NCBI RefSeq assembly: GCF_015690355.1
Contig: NZ_JADPRT010000001.1
Coordinates: 678,946-742,945, forward strand
DNA from: Streptacidiphilus fuscans
Lineage (GTDB): Bacteria; Actinomycetota; Actinomycetes; Streptomycetales; Streptomycetaceae
Direction of reading: 5' to 3'
Length of the DNA: 64,000 bases
Both the position numbers and the translations under genes were made by a program. This document shows, piece after piece, positions 32,545 through 39,710 of this stretch. How positions within the stretch are numbered: position 1 is the stretch's first letter; every line of letters starts with the position of its first letter. Under the pieces are notes generated by a model that saw only the letters and a program-made list of their open reading frames with translations, ran no database searches and had not been told where the DNA came from.

Positions 32545-33828
32545 TCAGCCGACGGGCCATCCGACCAGGGCGGCGGCCACGCCCAGGACCCCCGCGCCCA
32601 CCAAGGCGCTGACCACGCCTCGCCGGAGCGCGAGCAGCCACAGCGCGGCGCAGGCGAGGACGGCGAACTGCCAGGCGTGGGCCAGTGCGAGGGCAAGGGG
32701 AACGGCGGAGCCGGCGATGGCGCCGATGACGGCCGGGCCGGCTCCGGTCAGGAAGGCCTGGACGTGGGTGTTGGCGCGCAGCGCGTCGAAGTGGCGTCCG
32801 CCGAGGGTGACGAAGAGGAACGAGGGAGCGAAGGCGACCAGGGCGGCGAGCAGTCCGCCGCCGACGCCCGCGGCGGCGTAGCCGACCACGGCGACGGTCT
32901 GGACGACGGGGCCCGGGGTGACCTGTCCTAGGGCGACGGCGTTCAGGAACTGCGCGCCGGTCATCCAGTGGTAGTGGTGGACGGCGTCCGCCTGCATCAG
33001 GGGGATGATGACGAAGCCGCCTCCGTAGGACAGCGCCCCGACTTTGAAGGCCACCCAGGCGAGCGAGAGCAGCCCGCCCGCGCCACCGGCGGCCGCCGCG
33101 AGCGGAATAGGGAGCGGCCACACCCCCGAGCCCGCGCCGCGTGCGGAGCGTCGGGCGCGGACGGCGACCTCCGACAGGCCCGCCGCGATCAGCAGCAGCA
33201 CGAGCCACGGCCCGACCGTGGCCGCGGCGACCGCGCCCGCCGCAGCGTAGGCGATCCACCGGGCACGCGCGTCACGGGCTTGGCCCGCGCGCTGCCAACT
33301 GCCGGGCACGAGGCCCCAAGCGGCGTGCACGGCCACCGCGGCGACCGCGGCACCGGCGCCCGCTGCGGCTCCGCGGACCCAGGTGGGAGTGCCGCCCGCG
33401 AGGAAAACGGCGGCCAGCGCCAGGATCAACACCAGACCCGGCACGATGAAGCACACACCGCCGACGATCGCTCCGGGCACACCGCGCAGGCGCCAGGCGG
33501 TGTAGATCGCGAGCTGGGTGGAGGCCGGACCGGGAAGAAGGTTGGTGGCGGCGATGCCGTCTTCGAACTCGGACGCTGCGATCCATCCCCGCCGTTCGAC
33601 GCACAGCTGCCGCAGGAGCGCGATGTGCGCGGGTGGTCCGCCGAAACCGATACAGCCGATCCGTCCCCACTCGCGGGCGATCGTGGCCAGGGCGACTTCC
33701 GGCTGCCGCGTAGCCACGTCGGCCTGTTCCGGCTCCGGCGGCCCCGGCTCTCCTTGTCCCGACTCCGCTTGTCCCCACTCCGGATGGTGCCCTGGGTCGT
33801 CCAACGTGCGCTTCCCTGGTTCGGTCAC
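32545..33828 (-). CDS. chrA: Chromate transporter ChrA (CHR family, two-domain)
   Basis: 427 residues from GTG 33828. A hydrophilic N-terminus of about 45 residues is followed by two CHR halves: half 1 begins EWGRIGCIGFGGPPAHIALL with EFEDGIAATNLLPGPASTQLAIYTAWRLRG; half 2 has VAFKVGALSYGGGFVIIPLMQ and LNAVALGQVTPGPVVQT. The paired FGGP/YGGG and LLPGP/VTPGP motifs are the hallmark of ChrA, a 10-13 helix membrane exporter of chromate. It lies within the arsenic module on the same strand as, and 53 bases downstream of, the aquaporin gene, so may be in one oxyanion-resistance operon. Confidence 0.92.
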   Translation of the reverse strand: MTEPGKRTLDDPGHHPEWGQAESGQGEPGPPEPEQADVATRQPEVALATIAREWGRIGCIGFGGPPAHIALLRQLCVERRGWIAASEFEDGIAATNLLPGPASTQLAIYTAWRLRGVPGAIVGGVCFIVPGLVLILALAAVFLAGGTPTWVRGAAAGAGAAVAAVAVHAAWGLVPGSWQRAGQARDARARWIAYAAAGAVAAATVGPWLVLLLIAAGLSEVAVRARRSARGAGSGVWPLPIPLAAAAGGAGGLLSLAWVAFKVGALSYGGGFVIIPLMQADAVHHYHWMTGAQFLNAVALGQVTPGPVVQTVAVVGYAAAGVGGGLLAALVAFAPSFLFVTLGGRHFDALRANTHVQAFLTGAGPAVIGAIAGSAVPLALALAHAWQFAVLACAALWLLALRRGVVSALVGAGVLGVAAALVGWPVG

Positions 33829-33881
33829 TGCTGCTGATCGGGAGCGACGATATCGCCCGGACTCCTGGCCCTGACTCGACG

Positions 33882-34673
33882 TCAGTCCGCCTGGGCTCGG
33901 TTTCGGCGCTCGGTTCCGAAGACCAGCGCCACCAGGGCCAGCCCCACGACGCCGCCGACGAGTTCCATGCCGACGAAGCCCGGCAGGCTGGAGGGCTTGA
34001 TGCCCGCGAAGGTGTCCGTGAACGCGCGGCCGATCGCCACGGCCGGGTTCGCGAACGAGGTGGAGGAGGTGAACCAGTACGCCGCGCCGATGTACGAGGC
34101 GACCGCGACGGCGGCGAAGCGCAGCTGGTCCTTCTTCGCCAGGCCGAAGATCAGGAAGACCAGCCCGGCGGTGGCGACGACCTCGCCGAGCAGCAGGTGG
34201 CCGGCCGAGCGGTCGTGGGTGGACCACTGCACCAGCTGCTTGCCGAACATCGCGTCCGCCAGGATCGCGCCGAGGATGGCTCCGGCGATCTGCGCGGGTA
34301 CGTACGCGGCGATGTCACGCCCCGTCAGGCCGTGCGGGGTGCGGCGGCCGGTCCACCAGTCGGCCAGGGTGACGACCGGGTTGAAGTGCGCGCCGGAGAC
34401 CGGGCCGAGCAGTGCAATCAGGACGCCGAGGCCGAAGACCGTGGCGGTCGAGTTCGCCAGCAGTTGCAGGGCGACGTCCTTGGTGAGCTCGGTGGCCTGG
34501 ATGCCCGAGCCGACGACGACGGCGACCAGCGCGGCGGTGCCGACCAGCTCGGCGGCGGCCCGCTGGTGCAGCGGCTGTCGGTGCGCGACCGCGGGCCCTG
34601 GCGGCAGGGCGGGATCAGGCATGTCGGCGGCGTCGGCGTCGATGGTCATGGCGGCGGCGTCGGTGCTGGTCAC
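33882..34673 (-). CDS. Aquaporin/MIP channel in ars operon (AqpS-like)
   Basis: 263 residues from a GTG that overlaps the arsR stop by four bases. Six membrane helices with the two half-helix motifs SGAHFNPVV (NPV variant of the first NPA) and SFANPAVAIGRAF (second NPA). Channels of this type sit in the ars operons of actinobacteria and rhizobia, where AqpS lets As(III) made by ArsC flow out down its gradient in place of an ArsB/Acr3 pump. No ArsB or Acr3 gene is visible here, which strengthens that reading. Direction and substrate in this organism are inferred. Confidence 0.9.
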   Translation of the reverse strand: MTSTDAAAMTIDADAADMPDPALPPGPAVAHRQPLHQRAAAELVGTAALVAVVVGSGIQATELTKDVALQLLANSTATVFGLGVLIALLGPVSGAHFNPVVTLADWWTGRRTPHGLTGRDIAAYVPAQIAGAILGAILADAMFGKQLVQWSTHDRSAGHLLLGEVVATAGLVFLIFGLAKKDQLRFAAVAVASYIGAAYWFTSSTSFANPAVAIGRAFTDTFAGIKPSSLPGFVGMELVGGVVGLALVALVFGTERRNRAQAD

Positions 34674-34984
34674 GGGCAGGCTCTCTTGGAGTTGGCCGCG
34701 TCGTTGACGCGGGCGAGGGAGGCGAGTCCGGCGAGGTCGCGGGCCAGTCCGTCGAGGACCTCGGGCCGCAGCCGGTAGTAGGTGAACCGGCCGCAGGGCT
34801 CGGTCTCGACGATCCCGGCGTCGCGCAGCACCTTCAGGTGGTTGGACAGGTTGGTCTGCCGCGCGCCCGTCTCCTCGACCAGATGCGTCGTGCACAGCGT
34901 CTCGCGCGCGAGCAGGGAGACGATCTGCATGCGCAGGGGGTCGGCGAGCACCCGGATCAGATCAGTGTCGACTGACGTCAGCAT
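34670..34984 (-). CDS. arsR: ArsR-family repressor of the aquaporin/arsC locus
   Basis: 104 residues, ATG at 34984. Winged HTH: LIRVLADPLRMQIVSLLARETLCTTHLVEETGARQTNLSNHLKVLRDAGIVETEPCGRFTYYRL. Cys31, Cys64 and Cys103 could form an As(III) site that differs from the CxC type of the other ArsR. A double inverted repeat (ACTGATA/TATCAGT/CTGATA) lies just upstream between it and the divergent arsC. First gene of the arsR-aqp(-chrA) unit; it should control both directions. Confidence 0.92.
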   Translation of the reverse strand: MLTSVDTDLIRVLADPLRMQIVSLLARETLCTTHLVEETGARQTNLSNHLKVLRDAGIVETEPCGRFTYYRLRPEVLDGLARDLAGLASLARVNDAANSKRACP

Positions 34985-34986
34985 GC

Positions 34987-35017
34987 ACTGATAATCTCAT
35001 ATCAGTCGAGGCTGATA
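34987..35017. promoter_or_regulatory. Overlapping ArsR operators between arsR-aqp and arsC
   Basis: ACTGATA (34987-34993) pairs with TATCAGT (35000-35006), and TATCAG also pairs with CTGATA (35012-35017). Two dyads sharing one arm suggest binding of two repressor dimers or two alternative registers. Confidence 0.8.
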
Positions 35018-35064
35018 CCAGCCCGGCGGGTCGCCCGTCCCTACCCCACTCCCGTGGAGCCCCG

Positions 35065-35505
35065 ATGTCCGCCACCGCCCCGGCCGCGTCCGTCCTGTTC
35101 GTCTGTGTCCACAACGCCGGTCGCTCGCAGATGGCCGCCGGATTCCTGCGCCACCTCGCCGGGGATCGCGTCGAGGTCCGCTCCGCGGGCTCCCTGCCCG
35201 GCGACCGGGTCAACCCCGCCGCGGTCGCCGCCATGGCGGAGGTCGGCGTCGACATCTCCGACCAGCAGCCCAAGGTGCTCACCAGCGACGCCGTCCAGGC
35301 GTCCGACTACTGCATCACCATGGGCTGCGGCGACGCCTGCCCGATCTTCCCCGGCAAGACCTACCTCGACTGGCAGCTGGACGACCCGGCCGGGCAGGGG
35401 ATCGAGGCGGTCCGCCCGATCCGCGACGAGATCAGGAAGCTCGTCGAGGGCCTGATCGCCGAGATCGACGCCAAGGCCGACGCCAGGGCCGAAGCGGGGA
35501 GTTGA
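35065..35505 (+). CDS. arsC: Arsenate reductase (LMW-PTP fold ArsC)
   Basis: 146 residues. P-loop FVCVHNAGRSQ with catalytic Cys14, then SAGSLPGDRVNPAAVAAM and DYCITMGCGDACPIFPGKTYLDW with Cys83, Cys88 and Cys92, and the Asp loop LDDPAGQG. The combination is that of actinobacterial ArsC enzymes, some of which use mycothiol/mycoredoxin (arsenate-mycothiol transferase), others thioredoxin; the three extra Cys leave both open. Reduces As(V) to As(III) in the cytosol. Divergent from arsR-aqp with shared operators; single-gene unit. Confidence 0.93.
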   Translation: MSATAPAASVLFVCVHNAGRSQMAAGFLRHLAGDRVEVRSAGSLPGDRVNPAAVAAMAEVGVDISDQQPKVLTSDAVQASDYCITMGCGDACPIFPGKTYLDWQLDDPAGQGIEAVRPIRDEIRKLVEGLIAEIDAKADARAEAGS

Positions 35506-35580
35506 GCGTCGGAACTCCACGGTGCGCAGGACCGGGGGACGGCGCCCCGTCACCCCGGCCCGCGCACCGGCGGGGAGCGG

Positions 35581-36207
35581 TCAGACCGGCAGGCTCAGTG
35601 CCTTCGACATGGCCTGCGCCAGCGCGGGATTGCGGTGGGTGTCCGTGTCGCTGTGGAGCGCGGTGATCACGTTCCGGGCCACGTCGACCGGCTTGTCCTG
35701 GCTGAGCTTGGCCTTGGCGACGACGCGGCTCGGGGTGAGCCGGAACCCGGTCGTGGCGGGGGCGATGCTCTGCGCGTAGCCCTCGACCTCGGAGAGGCGC
35801 CAGGGGGTCGGCCGCTCGTCCTCGAAGTGGGCCACCGTCCGGTCGAGCACCTCGTAGGTCTGCTCGCCGGTGAGGATCTCAGGGGTGCCGTGCAGGTGGG
35901 CCACCACGAAGTTCCAGGTGGGAACGTAGGGGCCGCTCTGATAGAAGCTCGGGGAGATGTAGCCGTTGGGTCCTTCGAGGATGAGGACAGTGGGGTGCTG
36001 TCCCAGCTCGTGCAGCTCCGCGTCGGTGCGGGCGAGGTGGCCGAGCACGGTGGCGTCGTCCCGGTCGGGGTCGAGGATGACGGGCAGGTGCGACACGACC
36101 GGGCCCTCGCCCGGTACGGCGCTCACCAGCGTGGCCCAGCCCCGGTCGGCGATGAGTGAGCGGATCTCGCTCGGATCGGTGAGCGCGTAGACGGGCAGTT
36201 CGAGCAT
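35581..36207 (-). CDS. FMN-binding negative transcriptional regulator, PaiB family
   Basis: 208 residues, the family's usual size. PPOX-like split barrel with RGWATLVSAVPGEGPVVSHLPVILDPD, GHLARTDAEL, GPNGYISPSFYQ and VPTWNFVVAHLHGTPEIL, all typical of PaiB. PaiB-type proteins influence sporulation and protease genes in Bacillus, but in actinobacteria function is unclear. Divergent from a MocR-type regulator, with 146 bases between the starts containing an imperfect dyad at 36287-36306; one may control the other. Confidence 0.9.
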   Translation of the reverse strand: MLELPVYALTDPSEIRSLIADRGWATLVSAVPGEGPVVSHLPVILDPDRDDATVLGHLARTDAELHELGQHPTVLILEGPNGYISPSFYQSGPYVPTWNFVVAHLHGTPEILTGEQTYEVLDRTVAHFEDERPTPWRLSEVEGYAQSIAPATTGFRLTPSRVVAKAKLSQDKPVDVARNVITALHSDTDTHRNPALAQAMSKALSLPV

Positions 36208-36286
36208 GACACATCCTCAGGTGGTAAGTGGAGAGGGTGAATCGGGAAGCGGCATCCCACCGTGCAACCGTGCTAGAACAGTTCTT

Positions 36287-36306
36287 CTGGTGTTATGGAA
36301 CACTAG
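36287..36306. promoter_or_regulatory. Imperfect dyad between paiB-like and mocR-like genes
   Basis: CTGGTGTT (36287-36294) and AACACTAG (36299-36306) form an 8-bp inverted repeat with one mismatch around ATGG. MocR leaderless promoter -10 TACGCT is at 36342-36347, 6 bases before GTG. Confidence 0.5.
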
Positions 36307-36353
36307 TCGAGGCGGTGCCCACAACCCCCGGGGTGTACCAGTACGCTGACCGC

Positions 36354-37679
36354 GTGGACCCCATGGACCCCGTGGACATCGAAGGCCGGACCTCGCGCGA
36401 GGTGGTCGACAGCGTCGAACGCGCCGTCCGTGACGGACGAGCGGCGCCGGGGGACGTGCTGCCCTCCGTGCGGGCGCTCGCATCCCACCTGCAGATCAGC
36501 CCCGCGACCGTGGCCGCCGCCTACCGGGATCTGCGCATCCGCGGTGTGCTGACCAGCGAGGTCGGCCGCAACACCCGGATCAGCGCCCGGCCTCCGCTGA
36601 TCAGCCGCGCGCCCGCGGCCGTGCCCGCCGGAGCCCGTGACCTCAGTGACGGCAACCCCGACCCGGAGCTGATGCCGTCCGTCACCCGGGCCGCCCACGG
36701 CGTGGACCTCGGCCACCACGGCTACAGCTCGCCCAGCATGCTGCCCGCGCTGGTCGTGCAGGCGACCCGCCAGTTCGCCGAACTCGGCGTCACCGAGGAG
36801 CAGTTGTGCCTCGCGGGCGGGGCGATGGACGGTGTCGAGCGGGTGCTGTCCGCGTGGCTGCGCCCCGGCGACCAGGTCCTGGTCGAGGACCCCTGCTACA
36901 CCGGCGTGCTCGACCTGGTGCGGGCCTGCGGCCTGACCGCGGTGCCGGTCGCCGTCGACGAGCGCGGACTCGTGCCCGACGCCCTGCGGGCCGCCCTGAC
37001 CGGCAAGAGCGCGGCGCTGGTCCTCACGCCCCGGGCCCAGAACCCGACCGGGGCCGCCCTCGACGCCGTACGCGCGGCCGAGCTGGCTTCGGTCCTTGAG
37101 CGCCGTGAGGACGTGCTGGTCGTGGAGAACGACCACATGGGGCCGATGGCGGGAAGCGACTTCTTCACGCTCACGGCCGGACGCCCTCGCTGGGCGGTGA
37201 TCCGGTCGGTCAGCAAGTCGCTGGGGCCGGACCTGCGGCTGGCGTACGTCGCGGGCGACACGATGACGGTCAGTCGGGTGGAGGGCCGCCAGCGGCTGGG
37301 CAGCGGCTGGGTCAGCCACATCCTGCAGCAGATCGTCGTCGAACTCTCCGAGGACCCCGGCGTGCACGACCTGGTCCGGCAGGCCGAGCGGACCTACCTG
37401 ACGCGCCGCGAGGCGCTGCTCAGTGAGCTGGCGGCACGCGGCGTGGCCGCCTCCGGGCGCTCGGGGCTGAACGTGATGATCCCGGTCCAGGAGGAGGCCG
37501 CGACCCTTCGCCAACTGCAGGAGCGGGGTTGGCTGCTGCGAGCCGGTGAGCCGCACCGACTGGCAAGCGCACCGTTCGTCCGGGCCACCACCGCGACCCT
37601 CCACCCGGAGGAGGCTGCCGAACTCGCCGCTGCCGTCGCGGAATCCGTCCGTCCCCAGCGCGGCACGCGCTCGGTCTGA
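36354..37679 (+). CDS. MocR/PdxR-type regulator (GntR HTH fused to aminotransferase fold)
   Basis: 441 residues from GTG 36354, preceded 6 bases upstream by TACGCT, so probably leaderless. N-terminal GntR wHTH (about 1-80): VERAVRDGRAAPGDVLPSVRALASHLQISPATVAAAYRDLRIRG. The C-terminal fold-type I PLP domain shows LCLAGGAMDGVERVL, VEDPCYTG, TPRAQNPTGAAL, VENDHMG and the PLP-lysine in SVSKSLGPDLRLAYVAGD. MocR proteins sense PLP or PLP-amino acid adducts and regulate vitamin B6, GABA or other amino metabolism. The divergent PaiB-like gene is the likely target. Confidence 0.92.
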   Translation: MDPMDPVDIEGRTSREVVDSVERAVRDGRAAPGDVLPSVRALASHLQISPATVAAAYRDLRIRGVLTSEVGRNTRISARPPLISRAPAAVPAGARDLSDGNPDPELMPSVTRAAHGVDLGHHGYSSPSMLPALVVQATRQFAELGVTEEQLCLAGGAMDGVERVLSAWLRPGDQVLVEDPCYTGVLDLVRACGLTAVPVAVDERGLVPDALRAALTGKSAALVLTPRAQNPTGAALDAVRAAELASVLERREDVLVVENDHMGPMAGSDFFTLTAGRPRWAVIRSVSKSLGPDLRLAYVAGDTMTVSRVEGRQRLGSGWVSHILQQIVVELSEDPGVHDLVRQAERTYLTRREALLSELAARGVAASGRSGLNVMIPVQEEAATLRQLQERGWLLRAGEPHRLASAPFVRATTATLHPEEAAELAAAVAESVRPQRGTRSV

Positions 37680-37758
37680 GACGGGTCGGCTGCCCTAGCT
37701 GCGGACAGGCGGCGTCGGCCGAGACCCCCGCGTGATCCACCTCTGGGAGACTTCCCGG

Positions 37759-38358
37759 GTGACCGTGACGAACGACGCCCCCCGTGCCGCGCTGCTCCGC
37801 CGTGGCTTCGCCCTGGAGTACGCGACCCTCGCCTGGAACGTGGTCGGCATCGTCGTGCTCGCCTTCGCCGCCGTCGCCGCGCGGTCGGTCGCGTTGGCCG
37901 GGTTCGGCCTGGACTCGCTGATCGAGATCGGCGCCTCCACGGTCGTGATCTGGGAGCTGTCCGGCAGCGGGGAGGAGCGGCAGCGGCGCGCGCTGCGGCT
38001 GATCGGCGTCGGGTTCGGCCTGCTCGCGCTCTACCTGCTGGTGCAGTCGACCGTGGTCCTCGCGACCGGATTCCACCCGCACCACTCCACCCTCGGCATG
38101 GTCTGGACGGCGGTCACGGCGGCCGTGATGTTCGGCCTCGCCTTCGGCAAGGCCCGCACGGGCGCGGCGCTGGACAACCCGGTGTTGCGCACCGAGGGTC
38201 GGGTCACGCTGATCGACGGCCTGCTCGCCGCGGCCGTGCTGGTCGGCCTCCTGCTCAACAGCGTCCTCGGCTGGTGGTGGGCGGACCCGCTGGCCGGGTT
38301 CGTCCTCGTCTACTACGCGCTGCGCGAGGTCAACGAGATCTTCCGCGGCGAGCACTGA
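37759..38358 (+). CDS. CDF-like cation transporter (single membrane domain)
   Basis: 199 residues from GTG 37759 with GGGAG upstream; GTG at 37732 is an alternative. Five or six hydrophobic helices. ALAGFGLDSLIEIGAST and RVTLIDGLLAAAVLVGLLLN correspond to the helix 2 and helix 5 metal positions of cation diffusion facilitators. The usual D-x3-D becomes D-x3-E, and there is no C-terminal cytoplasmic ferredoxin-like domain. A shortened CDF, probably for divalent metal efflux. Not in an obvious operon. Confidence 0.75.
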   Translation: MTVTNDAPRAALLRRGFALEYATLAWNVVGIVVLAFAAVAARSVALAGFGLDSLIEIGASTVVIWELSGSGEERQRRALRLIGVGFGLLALYLLVQSTVVLATGFHPHHSTLGMVWTAVTAAVMFGLAFGKARTGAALDNPVLRTEGRVTLIDGLLAAAVLVGLLLNSVLGWWWADPLAGFVLVYYALREVNEIFRGEH

Positions 38359-38430
38359 AGAGGCCACGCGCTGTGGCGACTTGACGGTTGCTTGACGGAC
38401 GCGGCGCCGGTCTCAGGCGGTGGTCGGTCG

Positions 38431-38460
38431 TTGACAAGCGCCGCGAAGAGAATCTAGCTT
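38431..38460 (+). promoter_or_regulatory. Strong housekeeping-type promoter for riboswitch transcript
   Basis: TTGACA (38431-38436), 18-bp spacer, TAGCTT (38455-38460). Predicted transcription start is near 38467, only a few bases before the riboswitch. Confidence 0.75.
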
Positions 38461-38472
38461 TGCTGGTCAGAA

Positions 38473-38590
38473 CGGTCATGAGCGTCAGCGACAAGCCCTG
38501 GCTTGCTGACCGGCAACCCTCCTGCGCGGCGGGGTGCCCCAGGTGAGGACCGGACCGAAGTGTCGGTAAGCGCGATGCCCCTCGGGGCGG
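38473..38590 (+). ncRNA. SAM-IV type S-adenosylmethionine riboswitch
   Basis: The RNA begins CGGTCATGAGCGTCAGC, has the stem GACAAGCCCTGGCTTGC (38491-38507), the conserved core ACCGGCAACC (38509-38518) and the GGCGGGGTGCCCC then AGGTGAGGACC closing segment (38528-38551), followed by a second helical element up to about 38590. The SAM-I-like core with an actinobacterial GGTCATGAG/GACC closing helix and the downstream pseudoknot-type segment fits SAM-IV, which is confined to Actinomycetales. SAM binding should lower expression of the downstream leader peptide and genes. SAM-I is an alternative. No metE, metX or similar gene directly follows; the regulated unit is leader-GNAT-ROK at the head of the organosulfur region. 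Confidence 0.8.
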
Positions 38591-38610
38591 GACGGCAGAA
38601 GGTGATGGCG

Positions 38611-38745
38611 ATGCACGCAGCCCCGGGAACGGCCGCCGGCCGATACCGCGGTCGCGCTGCCGCGTACCTGAACCGCGCCGTCGACCTGCTGCGCGTCAAC
38701 AGCGCCCTGTGTCCGAGCTCCGCCCGCACCCTCGGTCGGCGCTGA
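38611..38745 (+). CDS. Sulfur-type leader peptide (DLLRVNSALC motif)
   Basis: 44 residues from ATG 38611, 8 bases after AGAAGG; an ATG at 38605 is an alternative. The segment RAVDLLRVNSALCPSS matches the pattern (R-x-V/I-D-L-L-R-V-x-S-A-I/L-C) of the widespread actinobacterial putative leader peptides upstream of sulfur genes, in which ribosome pausing at the Cys codon is thought to adjust downstream expression. It follows the SAM-IV riboswitch, so sulfur status could be read twice. A short hairpin with a T run (ACCGG at 38790-38794, CCGGT at 38804-38808, then TTT) lies downstream and could act as attenuator. Confidence 0.7.
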   Translation: MHAAPGTAAGRYRGRAAAYLNRAVDLLRVNSALCPSSARTLGRR

Positions 38746-38930
38746 CCGCCCTTAGACGCGCGCTGCGGCGTCCGGCCGTTCGGTTCCGCACCGGCTTTCC
38801 GTACCGGTTTTCCGCACCCGTGATCGTGGTGCTGCTCTTCCCCCACCTTCACGCGCTGTAGCGCACGTCGAGTCTTGGCGTGGGCTTCGGCCGTTCCTTC
38901 GACGACCCGACGCATGGGAGCCGTACCACG

Positions 38931-39680
38931 GTGTCCACCAGCCTCCGTCCATCCCAGCCCCGACGCCACCCGCGCACCGTCGCCGTGCCGCACGTCCTGG
39001 ACAACGCCGCCTGGGCCGCGCTGACCGGCCCGCACGCGCCGTTCGCCGAGCGGGTCGGCCGCGCCGCCCGCTACCCCAGCGACGTCTCACCGTTCACCGC
39101 GCTCGAAGACCCGGCCGACCCCCGTGCCTGGGACGACCTCGCCGCGCTCGTCGGCCCCGGCAGCCGGACCGCAGTGACCGGCGCGCTGACCGGCGCGGCG
39201 ACGCCACCCGACGGGTGGGAGATCGTCCAAGCCGGACAGGGCGTCCAACTCGTCGACGTCTCCCTGCGCGTGGAACCCGACCCCGAGGCGGTCCGGCTGG
39301 GCCCCGAGGACGTGCCCGAGATGCTCGACCTGGTCGCCCGCACCCGCCCCGGCCCGTTCCTGCCGCGCACCGTCGAGCTCGGCAGTTACCTCGGGCTGCG
39401 CAGGGATGGGCGGCTCGTCGCCATGGCCGGCGAGCGCCTGCGCCCGCCCGGCTGGACCGAGATCAGCGCCGTGTGTACCGACCCGGACCACCGCGGCCAG
39501 GGACTCGCCACCCGACTGGTCCGCGCGGTGGCGGCCGGGATCAGAGAACGCGGCGACACCGCTTTCCTGCACGCCGCCGCGGCGAACACCGGCGCCATCC
39601 GCCTCTACGAGTCCCTCGGCTTCACCCTGCGACGCACCACGAACTTCCTGCTGGTGCGCGCGCCCGACGGCCCGAACTGA
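38931..39680 (+). CDS. GNAT N-acetyltransferase (FR47-like)
   Basis: 249 residues from GTG 38931; ATG at 38880 is an upstream alternative. An N-terminal variable half (about 1-115) is followed by an FR47-like GNAT domain with PEMLDLVARTRPGPFLPRTVELG, LVAMAGERLR, EISAVCTDPDHRGQGLATRLVRAV (acetyl-CoA loop H-R-G-Q-G-L-A) and NTGAIRLYESLGFTLRR. First full-length gene after the SAM-IV riboswitch and leader, so presumably under sulfur control; a role in acetylating a sulfur amino acid derivative is possible but unproven. 30 bases before the ROK gene. Confidence 0.85.
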   Translation: MSTSLRPSQPRRHPRTVAVPHVLDNAAWAALTGPHAPFAERVGRAARYPSDVSPFTALEDPADPRAWDDLAALVGPGSRTAVTGALTGAATPPDGWEIVQAGQGVQLVDVSLRVEPDPEAVRLGPEDVPEMLDLVARTRPGPFLPRTVELGSYLGLRRDGRLVAMAGERLRPPGWTEISAVCTDPDHRGQGLATRLVRAVAAGIRERGDTAFLHAAAANTGAIRLYESLGFTLRRTTNFLLVRAPDGPN

Positions 39681-39710
39681 CCCGGGCCGCCCGACACTTT
39701 CGGAGTCCCC

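Noticed and set aside
38359..38430. tRNA or other structured RNA before the riboswitch
   Set aside because: No cloverleaf or conserved core; only promoter elements could be supported.
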